Source: Alphaproteobacteria bacterium (GTDB lineage: Bacteria > Pseudomonadota > Alphaproteobacteria > Rhodospirillales > Rhodospirillaceae). From it: 54,111 bases of DNA. A program made the position numbers and the translations under genes. Numbering within the stretch: position 1 is the stretch's first letter; the number at the start of each line of letters is the position of its first letter. The notes beneath the pieces are model-generated. The model saw only the letters and a program-made list of their open reading frames with translations. It ran no database searches and had not been told where the DNA came from. Shown piece after piece: positions 35,266 to 42,592 of this stretch. Location of the stretch: NCBI GenBank assembly GCA_030835385.1, contig JAURPI010000026.1:1-54111 (forward strand), read 5' to 3'.

Positions 35266-36315
35266 TTATTGATCTGATTGTGGCGCAGCTTCGCCGACCA
35301 GAACTTGCTGCAGAAACGTAAGGTACTCGGGTATCACGGCTTTATCATTGTGAGACTCGGAAAACGTAGCCATGCCAGCAGCCGCAATGCGTTGGGCAAA
35401 ATCCACATCCTGGTTCAACCATTTAATCGCCTCTGCCAAGCTGCGCGCGTCATCAATAGGAACGAGCACCCCGTTCTCTCTGTGCTTGATGAGCAACCCT
35501 GGACCGAGCGCATCGGCTGCGATAACCGGCTTGGCACACGCCCACGACTGAAGAACCTGCTCGCCAATATCGTCATGCCGTGCCGGGCATATGACGAGGT
35601 CAGCTGCCGCCACAAGAGGCATCACATCACCCTGCCGACCAACAAATCTCGTCCGGGGCTTAATGCCGATTTCTAACGCGTGATCTTCCAGTTGACCGCG
35701 GTCTGGCCCATCCCCAACAACCCACAAATAGTGGCCTGAAATTCGGGCGATGGCTTCCATGAGCACATCCAAACCTTGATCCAAATCTAGATTGCCCACG
35801 ACCACCACAAGCTTTGCCGTGTCAGGGGTAAAGTATATCTTTCTATCAATGGGGCTAATTGCATCAGATTGCATAACAGGCGGCATAAGAGTGATGTTCT
35901 CTTTTGACCACCCAGCCGCACCAGCACGGTCTACCCGTTGTTGACTCAACGCGAACAAATGATTGCACGTTTGAAACTTCGTGACCGGAAAATTGTTTGT
36001 GACGTATCCGACGTGTCGCGCCGACCCTGGCGCGACTTGATTCGAAACGTCGGGGGTCCAACTGATAACCAGATCAGCACCGAACGCCCCTATTTCATTG
36101 TTTAGTTTTCGCTTGCTCGAAAAATCAAATCGCGCCCTGAAAGGAAGTTCGACGGGCTCAAGACCTACCGCCTTCAGGCGATTCATGCTGTCAGACTCAC
36201 TTTTGATCACGACACGCTGAGCCACGTCGTGGCGCGAGAGAGCCACAACTGTTTGCTCGAAAGCCCGTTCCATAGCGCCGTCAACGGCGGTAGACATGGC
36301 ATGCAGTATTCTCAT
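35266..36315 (-). CDS. Glycosyltransferase (GT4-like)
   Basis: A 349-residue glycosyltransferase with the GT-B fold. The start MRILHAMSTAVDGAMERAFE suits the N-terminal Rossmann domain; the C-terminal donor domain has KLVVVVGNLDLDQGLDVLMEAI, WVVGDGPDRGQLE and FVGRQGDVMPLVAAADLVICPARHDDIGEQVL. The last motif corresponds to the nucleotide-sugar-binding E-x7-E region (the first acid position is not the classical one). I chose ATG 36315 because the homology begins there, though 21 further in-frame codons exist to 36378. It belongs to a run of three glycosyltransferase genes with short gaps, probably making LPS core or another surface glycan. Donor and acceptor are unknown. Confidence 0.87.
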   Translation of the reverse strand: MRILHAMSTAVDGAMERAFEQTVVALSRHDVAQRVVIKSESDSMNRLKAVGLEPVELPFRARFDFSSKRKLNNEIGAFGADLVISWTPDVSNQVAPGSARHVGYVTNNFPVTKFQTCNHLFALSQQRVDRAGAAGWSKENITLMPPVMQSDAISPIDRKIYFTPDTAKLVVVVGNLDLDQGLDVLMEAIARISGHYLWVVGDGPDRGQLEDHALEIGIKPRTRFVGRQGDVMPLVAAADLVICPARHDDIGEQVLQSWACAKPVIAADALGPGLLIKHRENGVLVPIDDARSLAEAIKWLNQDVDFAQRIAAAGMATFSESHNDKAVIPEYLTFLQQVLVGEAAPQSDQ

Positions 36316-36425
36316 GGGCCGTGCACCCAATTCCCCTCTGCCGACAAACTTTAGGTCAACCGCCCCCCCGGGCATCAAGCCTGACCACGTCTTCGGCGCC
36401 CATGCTTATAACAGGGTCTGCGGAA

Positions 36426-37328
36426 TCAATCCAAAACCGAGTGAATTCCCGACACGACAGAATCGACGTCAATGTCTGCAATACTGCGATCGCCCAGGTT
36501 TTCGGGCGCTTGCACAACGGATACGCGTACTCCCCACGGCTTATATAAATCTAAACGTGTTGGTCCGAACAAAGCCACCGTGGGAGATCCTGCCGCAGCG
36601 GCAAGATGCGCCAGACCAGAATCGTTGGCGACGGTCACCAGGCATCGCGATAGAACTGCGGCAACGCACTGGAGATTTTGGCATCCAGCCAGAATGACGG
36701 ATTTATTCTCCGGCAGAGAAGAGGCGAGTTGGTCAAGCACCTGGAGATCTTCCTCAGCGCCGACCAATAGAAACTGGGCGTTCGCGAACGAGTTTTGATC
36801 GTTCATCAGCGCACTGGCGAGATGGATAAACCGATCAATAGGCCAAGTCTTTTCGGGTCGCGCCGCGGTCGGGCACAAAGCAATTGTGGGCTCGTTATTT
36901 GGCAATAGAACTTTTGCAAGTGCGTCTTGGTCGTCTGATATCCAAAGCTTCGGTGGTAATGGTGGCTCTACATCAAACAACTGACTCAATAGTGCAACGC
37001 GGTGAGACTGATCATCGTCAGGCCCAAGTCGATATCGGTGTCTTGTGCGAACCAGAAACGGAATAAGGGAACGACGCAAATCAACAACGATGTCCCATCG
37101 CTGTTTGCGCACGTCGTTCCACAATCGAAACCAATGGCCGCTGAAAGCTGTCTTTGAAAGAACGATGACACGTTCAAGCCCAGGAACAGCTGTAAAAATA
37201 CTTTCAGCTAAGGGGCCGCAGGCCACGGTAATTTGAGCGCCAGAATTCTGCGTGACGAGATGGTTTAGCAAACCAGTTGAAATCACTGCGTCACCAATTC
37301 GGGTCGCTGTGATGAACAAGATTTTCAT
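36426..37328 (-). CDS. Glycosyltransferase family 9 (heptosyltransferase-like)
   Basis: A 300-residue GT9 enzyme like the ADP-heptose:LPS heptosyltransferases WaaC/WaaF. It starts MKILFITATRIGDAVISTGL, matching the acceptor-side motif of the family. The donor domain has ALCPTAARPEKTWPIDRF (compare the GASWPEKRWP pattern) and TVANDSGLAHLAAAAGSPTVALFGPT, the ADP-sugar motif. The end with LYKPWGVRVSVVQAPE fits too. Length is shorter than E. coli WaaF (about 350). The ATG at 37328 is 17 bases after the stop of the upstream glycosyltransferase gene, so the genes are probably one operon. Gene product adds heptose or another ADP-sugar to lipid A core; which one is not known. Confidence 0.9.
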   Translation of the reverse strand: MKILFITATRIGDAVISTGLLNHLVTQNSGAQITVACGPLAESIFTAVPGLERVIVLSKTAFSGHWFRLWNDVRKQRWDIVVDLRRSLIPFLVRTRHRYRLGPDDDQSHRVALLSQLFDVEPPLPPKLWISDDQDALAKVLLPNNEPTIALCPTAARPEKTWPIDRFIHLASALMNDQNSFANAQFLLVGAEEDLQVLDQLASSLPENKSVILAGCQNLQCVAAVLSRCLVTVANDSGLAHLAAAAGSPTVALFGPTRLDLYKPWGVRVSVVQAPENLGDRSIADIDVDSVVSGIHSVLD

Positions 37329-37345
37329 ATCAGGGAGTGTCGACC

Positions 37346-38437
37346 CTAGAGCCACAACTGGGTGACGATATCCGCAGCCGATGCCCAAGTTTTACGGCGC
37401 TCAATGGCAGAGGCCGTTTCATTGAAGGAAGCGTACACGCCATCATCCGTCAAAAGTTGCAACGCGACGTTTGCAAAGGCCTCATCGTCTGGAACTATGA
37501 AACCCGTTTGCCCGTTGTCGACGACATCTTCCACACCGCCTAATCCACGGGCGACGGCAGGAAGGCCAGATGCCTGACTGTCACGCAAAGTCCAGCATGC
37601 GAAATCACGGGCATGCCCCGGATACAAATGAACTCGAGACCGTCGATACTCTTCCGCCATGATACGATCACCCTTAGGGGCGGACACTTCAACATTCGCG
37701 TCAGCACAAGCTTTGACCAACTCCAAAACCGGTTGAATTGGTTCAGGAACGTCTTCGCCGGCCATTCCCTTTGCCAGCACCGATGAATACACAGTCAATT
37801 TGGCATCTGCTTTTGCTGGATTTATTTTGTCGTGCCATAGTTCAAGGATATTGGAAAGTCCGTGCTGGGGATGCGTTGTCACAATGGCGCGGGGCGGTGG
37901 CAGTTCTTCTTGTTCTTCAGCCTTCTCCGTCTCATCAAGCGGAATCGCTGGGTGATTGGCATCAGGATAAGGGTCTGCGCCGGACTTTTCAGGGAAGAAC
38001 GACTTCGTCACCCCTGGCGGCGCGACTACGGCCGAAAGACGTCCGCCGTAGTCAGCTGCTTGGCGCTCGGTAAGAAACAAAAGTCTCGGCGCATAAGAGG
38101 CCAAGAGGTCAGCGTTGTGGGTGTTCCCTAAATATTTGGGGTCACCTGGCACCCAGAGCACCCGGGTATCAACCCGGCGCACACCGCCAAGCAACTCAGG
38201 GTTTCTCAGAGCAATAAGAACGTCAGCCTCTTGGGGTCGCGTGCTATCCCAAGGCCGCCAGCGCGCGCCCTCAGCCATGAGAGCGTGCTTACAGCGATTG
38301 GTGACTGTGACTGTGTGGCCGGCCTTGGCAAGGGCACCGGCAAGGGCGGCAAACGCCTTCTCCGCTCCACCCAACGGCTTGGTCGCCGCAGTGAACCCGT
38401 CAAAAGGCACAGAGTCATCAAACATCACGATATTCAT
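37346..38437 (-). CDS. Glycosyltransferase (GT4 family)
   Basis: A 363-residue glycosyltransferase of family 4. The N-terminal domain contains the KPLGGAEKAFAALAGALAKAGHTVTV segment, a typical GGxE...L...L...GHxV start. The donor domain has PPPRAIVTTHPQHGLSNILELW, then YRRSRVHLYPGHARDFACWTLRDSQASGLPAVARGLGGVEDVV, which carries the acid residues and Gly of the nucleotide-sugar loop. An acidic insert (about 160-180, ETEKAEEQEELPPP) separates the domains. It leads the three-glycosyltransferase run and is divergent from ygfZ (138 bases apart). Its product is probably cytoplasmic or membrane-associated and acts in LPS or exopolysaccharide assembly. Substrates are not known. Confidence 0.87.
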   Translation of the reverse strand: MNIVMFDDSVPFDGFTAATKPLGGAEKAFAALAGALAKAGHTVTVTNRCKHALMAEGARWRPWDSTRPQEADVLIALRNPELLGGVRRVDTRVLWVPGDPKYLGNTHNADLLASYAPRLLFLTERQAADYGGRLSAVVAPPGVTKSFFPEKSGADPYPDANHPAIPLDETEKAEEQEELPPPRAIVTTHPQHGLSNILELWHDKINPAKADAKLTVYSSVLAKGMAGEDVPEPIQPVLELVKACADANVEVSAPKGDRIMAEEYRRSRVHLYPGHARDFACWTLRDSQASGLPAVARGLGGVEDVVDNGQTGFIVPDDEAFANVALQLLTDDGVYASFNETASAIERRKTWASAADIVTQLWL

Positions 38438-38575
38438 GGCTGCGGTTTATACCCGGCTCGGGGAAAAAGTTCCAAACAAACAACACGTTTTGTCGGGCTT
38501 TTCCTTGCCCTCCCACATTTAGGGACTACATTCGATGACATAACGAATAGCCCTGACAGCAAGACATAAACAGCA

Positions 38576-39508
38576 ATGGCCTCTTCACACTTTACGATCC
38601 TGGAAAACCGGGCCGTTCTCTCGGTTTCTGGCGTTGATTCCGTCAGTTTCCTACAGGGCTTGGTGTCCAACGACGTAGAACAGGTTTCCGAGACGAAAGC
38701 TATTTGGGCCGCTTTCTTGACGCCCCAAGGCAAGTTTCTCCACGAATTCATGGTTGCCGGCAGACCAGACAGATTGCTCTTGGACTGTGAGGCTGATCGC
38801 CGCGATGACCTATTCACCCGGCTCAAACGCTATCGCCTGCGCTCCAAGGTCGAAATTGAGGACGAAGACAATCTGGTTGTCGCCGCAGCGTGGGGCGATA
38901 CCCCGACCGACGCCTTCACCTTATCGGATGAAAAGGGTGCCGCGGCTCTCTTGGATGACGGCTTTGTTTTTCGTGACCCCCGATTGATCCAAGCGGGTCT
39001 CAGACTCATTGGTTCATCAAGCACGATTGAAAAGACGTGTGCGGACCCTGGATTCACTCCTTCTGATCAGGCCACTTATGACGCTCATCGCATTGCGCTC
39101 GGACTACCCGATGGCAGTCGCGACCTAGAAATTGAAAAAGCGTTACTCCTTGAGAACGGTTTTGAAGAACTTGGCGGTGTCGATTTTCAAAAGGGATGCT
39201 ATGTGGGTCAGGAATTGACAGCACGGACTCATTATCGCGCATTAATAAAGAAGCGATTGTTGCCCGTACGTATTGAAGGTGACGCTCCGCCACCCGGAAC
39301 TGCATTATCGGTTAACGGCATAAACGCAGGAGAGATGAAATCATCGTCCGGCGCACATGGCCTAGCACTGGTTCGGCTGGCGACATGGCAGTCAGCATCT
39401 GATGGGCAAATGACCGGCGGAGGCGCAACACTACGCCCTGAACCAACACCTTGGATAAAACTCCCAGCGCTGGCTGAGAAACAAACGAAAACAGAGTTTT
39501 CTAATTAA
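38576..39508 (+). CDS. ygfZ: YgfZ/GcvT-family folate-binding protein
   Basis: A 310-residue YgfZ-like protein (also called IBA57 family). The hallmark motif KGCYVGQE is at 206-213, with Cys208 invariant; VSGVDSVSFLQGLVSNDV at the N-terminus and FLTPQGKFLHEF belong to the same fold. YgfZ acts with folate in assembling or repairing Fe-S clusters in certain radical-SAM enzymes such as MiaB. The ATG has AGCAA upstream, a weak ribosome-binding site. The gene converges with ppdK and overlaps it by four bases. Nothing is odd in it. Confidence 0.94.
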   Translation: MASSHFTILENRAVLSVSGVDSVSFLQGLVSNDVEQVSETKAIWAAFLTPQGKFLHEFMVAGRPDRLLLDCEADRRDDLFTRLKRYRLRSKVEIEDEDNLVVAAAWGDTPTDAFTLSDEKGAAALLDDGFVFRDPRLIQAGLRLIGSSSTIEKTCADPGFTPSDQATYDAHRIALGLPDGSRDLEIEKALLLENGFEELGGVDFQKGCYVGQELTARTHYRALIKKRLLPVRIEGDAPPPGTALSVNGINAGEMKSSSGAHGLALVRLATWQSASDGQMTGGGATLRPEPTPWIKLPALAEKQTKTEFSN

Positions 39509-42396
39509 CTTTTGGACCTCTCAGCCAAAGCCGCTTGTGCCGCCGCAAGTCGAGCCACAGGCACCCGATAGGGTGAACAGGATACGTAGTCGAGCCCGAC
39601 TTCCTGACAGAACGCTATGGAGTCCGGATCACCACCATGCTCCCCGCAAATACCGAGCTTGATGTTTTCCCGTGTCTTACGGCCACGCTCAGCAGCTATC
39701 TCGATGAGTTCGCCGACACCTTCACGATCCAATGTGGCAAAAGGATCGCGTTCGTAGATTCCTGTGGCCGTGTAGACCTCTAGCACCGGAGCGCAATCGT
39801 CCCGAGACATGCCGAGGGTTGTTTGTGTGAGATCGTTGGTGCCGAAGCTAAAGAATTCTGCCGTTTCAGCGATATCACCGGCACGTAACGCGGCTCGAGG
39901 TAATTCGATCATGGTACCGACAACGTAATCGACTTTTTTGCCACTCTTCTCAAATACGTCCTGTGCGGTCTCGTCGACCACCGTCTTCATCAATTCCAAT
40001 TCAGCTTTGGTGCCAACCAGCGGGATCATGATTTCTGGAAGCACATCCGCGCCGCCGCCTGACACGTCTACAGCCGCTTCAAAGATCGCCCTGGCCTGCA
40101 TAGCGTAAATCTCTGGATAGGTGACACCCAATCGGCAGCCGCGGTGTCCAAGCATAGGATTCAATTCAGCCAATCGATTAAGAGCGTTGTGAACGGTTTC
40201 AATGGACACACCGGCTGACTCGGCTACCTCCGTAATCTCAGCATCGCTGTGGGGCAGAAACTCGTGCAGAGGCGGATCAAGTAAGCGCACGGTCACTGGA
40301 AGCCCTGCCATAATTTTGAACAGCTTAATGAAGTCGTCGCGCTGATAAGGCAGCAGCCGGTTCAGAGCAGCTGTCCGCCCGCCCTCGTCCGCAGCGAGGA
40401 TCATATGGCGAATGCTAATGATACGCTCTTGATCGAAAAACATATGTTCGGTGCGACAGAGGCCGATGCCCTCAGCGCCAAATTTCAACGCCTTATCCGC
40501 ATCCACAGGGGTTTCTGCGTTTGCCCGCACTTTGAGACTTCGGATTTCGTCGACCCATTCCATCAGGGTGCCAAAGTCACCCGTCATCTCAGGTTCGATC
40601 GTTGCAACCCGACCGACAAATACTTCGCCGGTTGAACCATCAAGCGTGAGCACGTCGCCCTCGTAGAGCATTTCATCTCTAACACGCAGGAATTTTTCCT
40701 TGGCATCGACCTGAATTTCTCCAGCACCCGATACACAAGGTGTTCCCATGCCGCGTGCAACGACCGCCGCGTGACTGGTCATGCCGCCACGCGTCGTCAA
40801 AATACCTTCGGCTACGTGCATACCACCAATATCTTCTGGGCTGGTCTCCCGGCGTACCAAGATGACCCTCTCACCTTTTTTCACCCAGTCTTCGGCCTCC
40901 TCAGCTGTGAATACAATCTTCCCTGCCGCCGCGCCCGGTGACGCTGGTAAGCCACGGGAAAGAAGAGTGCGTTGGGCATTAGGGTCGAGGGTCGGATGCA
41001 ACAGTTGATCCAATTGCGCCGGATCGATACGCGCGACAGCTTCTTCTTTGGTGATGAGCCCCTCGTTGGACATGTCGACTGCGATTTTCAAAGATGCCTT
41101 TGCCGTCCGTTTGCCACCGCGGGTCTGCAGCATCCAGAGCTTACCCTTCTGGATCGTGAACTCCATGTCCTGCATATCGCGATAATGACGTTCGAGCTTG
41201 TCGCGCACAGCGACCAACTCCTCGTACATTTTGGGCATTGATTCTTCCATTGCTGGAAGCGTGGAATCCTGCGCGTCCTTCCCAACAATGGTGATCTGCT
41301 GAGGAGTGCGGATGCCGGCAACAACATCCTCGCCTTGGGCATTGACCAAGTATTCGCCGTAGAATTCGTTATCGCCGTTCGATGGATCGCGAGAGAAACA
41401 AACGCCGGTCGCGCAATCCTCTCCCATGTTGCCGAACACCATAGACTGCACGTTTACAGCAGTACCCCAGGCATCAGGGATATCATGCAAAGAGCGATAG
41501 GTAATCGCCCGCTGATTCATCCAGCTTCCAAAGACTGCGCCTACAGCACCCCACAATTGGTCTTGTGGGTCTTGAGGAAAGGCCGCACCGGTGTCTCTCT
41601 CGACTGTCTCTTTGTATGCCAGCACCAATTCTTTGAGATCATCCGCCGTCAAGCCCGTATCTTGATCAACCCCTTTATCCTCTTTTGCCAAATCGAGAAG
41701 TTCTTCAAAGGTGTAATGGTCGACGCCCAACACGACATCGGAATACATTTGAATGAATCGCCGATAACTGTCGTAGGCAAAACGCGGATCCCCAGAATGT
41801 TGAGCGAGGCCCTCAACAGTTGCGTCGTTCAAACCGAGATTGAGGACCGTGTCCATCATCCCGGGCATTGATGCGCGTGCGCCAGAGCGCACAGACACAA
41901 GCAACGGATTGCTGGGGTCTCCAAACTTTGCGCCAATTGTTTCTTCAATGCGTCGCAAGCCCTCATTGACCTGATCTTTCAAATCGGAGGGATAAACGCG
42001 GTCATGGTCGTAGAAGTAAGTGCAGACGCCAGTTGTAACTGTGAATCCGGGCGGCACGGGTACACCGATGGCACTCATTTCGGCCAGGTTCGCCCCCTTG
42101 CCTCCCAGGAGATCTCTCATCTCCGCTCGGCCATCCGCTTCGCCGTCACCAAAGAAATAAACCCACTTCCTATCCGACGGTGCGCTAGCAGCGCTGTCAC
42201 CTGCTGACGGATATAGGTCAGGCCTGAGATCACTGCGGGTCACCTTGCCACCGGTTGCTTCTTCTACGGCGATCACCCGCTCGGCCGGAACACGATCCCA
42301 CTGGCTGATGGCTTGCGGCGTCACATTGATGGTTCGCGCCAAAGCCGCCGTGCCGCCGGCTGCATCGATTGCTGTTTCTAAGGCTGTATCGCGCAT
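39505..42396 (-). CDS. ppdK: Pyruvate phosphate dikinase with N-terminal YdaS/Cro-like HTH domain
   Basis: A 963-residue enzyme that interconverts pyruvate and phosphoenolpyruvate with ATP and Pi. Residues 76-963 are a complete PPDK: ATP-grasp start (KWVYFFGDGEADGRAEMRDL and LLGGKGANLAEM), catalytic His in GGMTSHAAVVARG (about 535), and the C-terminal PEP-binding domain with GLCRTEHMFF and ICGEHGGDPDSIAF. Residues 1-63 are additional: AIDAAGGTAALARTINVTPQ then AISQWDRVPAERVIAVEEATGG, a YdaS/Cro-like helix-turn-helix, with a linker at 64-75. No start codon lies between HTH and enzyme, so the fusion is real. Sites upstream (42419-42483) may be its own operator. It converges on ygfZ. Confidence 0.95.
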   Translation of the reverse strand: MRDTALETAIDAAGGTAALARTINVTPQAISQWDRVPAERVIAVEEATGGKVTRSDLRPDLYPSAGDSAASAPSDRKWVYFFGDGEADGRAEMRDLLGGKGANLAEMSAIGVPVPPGFTVTTGVCTYFYDHDRVYPSDLKDQVNEGLRRIEETIGAKFGDPSNPLLVSVRSGARASMPGMMDTVLNLGLNDATVEGLAQHSGDPRFAYDSYRRFIQMYSDVVLGVDHYTFEELLDLAKEDKGVDQDTGLTADDLKELVLAYKETVERDTGAAFPQDPQDQLWGAVGAVFGSWMNQRAITYRSLHDIPDAWGTAVNVQSMVFGNMGEDCATGVCFSRDPSNGDNEFYGEYLVNAQGEDVVAGIRTPQQITIVGKDAQDSTLPAMEESMPKMYEELVAVRDKLERHYRDMQDMEFTIQKGKLWMLQTRGGKRTAKASLKIAVDMSNEGLITKEEAVARIDPAQLDQLLHPTLDPNAQRTLLSRGLPASPGAAAGKIVFTAEEAEDWVKKGERVILVRRETSPEDIGGMHVAEGILTTRGGMTSHAAVVARGMGTPCVSGAGEIQVDAKEKFLRVRDEMLYEGDVLTLDGSTGEVFVGRVATIEPEMTGDFGTLMEWVDEIRSLKVRANAETPVDADKALKFGAEGIGLCRTEHMFFDQERIISIRHMILAADEGGRTAALNRLLPYQRDDFIKLFKIMAGLPVTVRLLDPPLHEFLPHSDAEITEVAESAGVSIETVHNALNRLAELNPMLGHRGCRLGVTYPEIYAMQARAIFEAAVDVSGGGADVLPEIMIPLVGTKAELELMKTVVDETAQDVFEKSGKKVDYVVGTMIELPRAALRAGDIAETAEFFSFGTNDLTQTTLGMSRDDCAPVLEVYTATGIYERDPFATLDREGVGELIEIAAERGRKTRENIKLGICGEHGGDPDSIAFCQEVGLDYVSCSPYRVPVARLAAAQAALAERSKS

Positions 42397-42437
42397 ATCC
42401 GTCCCATTTTCGTCAAATGTAAGCTACCGGCAGATAT

Positions 42438-42457
42438 GTAAGTTAAGCCCAACTTAC
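42438..42457. promoter_or_regulatory. Palindromic operator candidate upstream of ppdK
   Basis: GTAAGTT-AAGCCC-AACTTAC is a perfect 7-6-7 inverted repeat, 42 bases upstream of the ppdK ATG. Further GTAAG / CTTAC half-sites lie at 42419-42423, 42475-42479, 42479-42483 and 42559-42563. The spacing resembles the operators of Cro-type proteins, and the gene product itself carries such a domain, so autoregulation is a natural hypothesis. Confidence 0.55.
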
Positions 42458-42522
42458 GAAAGCCGTGCGGAAGCCTTACTTACAAATCTGGGCCGTGAAA
42501 AGACGAAAAATGCCATAGTTCT

Positions 42523-42550
42523 GGGATTTCTAAAGAATCCCCAAGATTCT
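42523..42550 (-). terminator. Overlapping hairpins between glyS and ppdK
   Basis: Two stems share bases and exclude each other: GGGATT / AATCCC (42523-42528 with 42536-42541) and AGAATC / GATTCT (42534-42539 with 42545-42550, loop CCCAA). On the minus strand the second is followed by only TTT, so termination of glyS would be weak. It might act as an attenuator between glyS and ppdK. Confidence 0.35.
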
Positions 42551-42592
42551 GGGACAGTGTAAGCCCGGATTGGTGGCTTCTGAACGGTCTAC

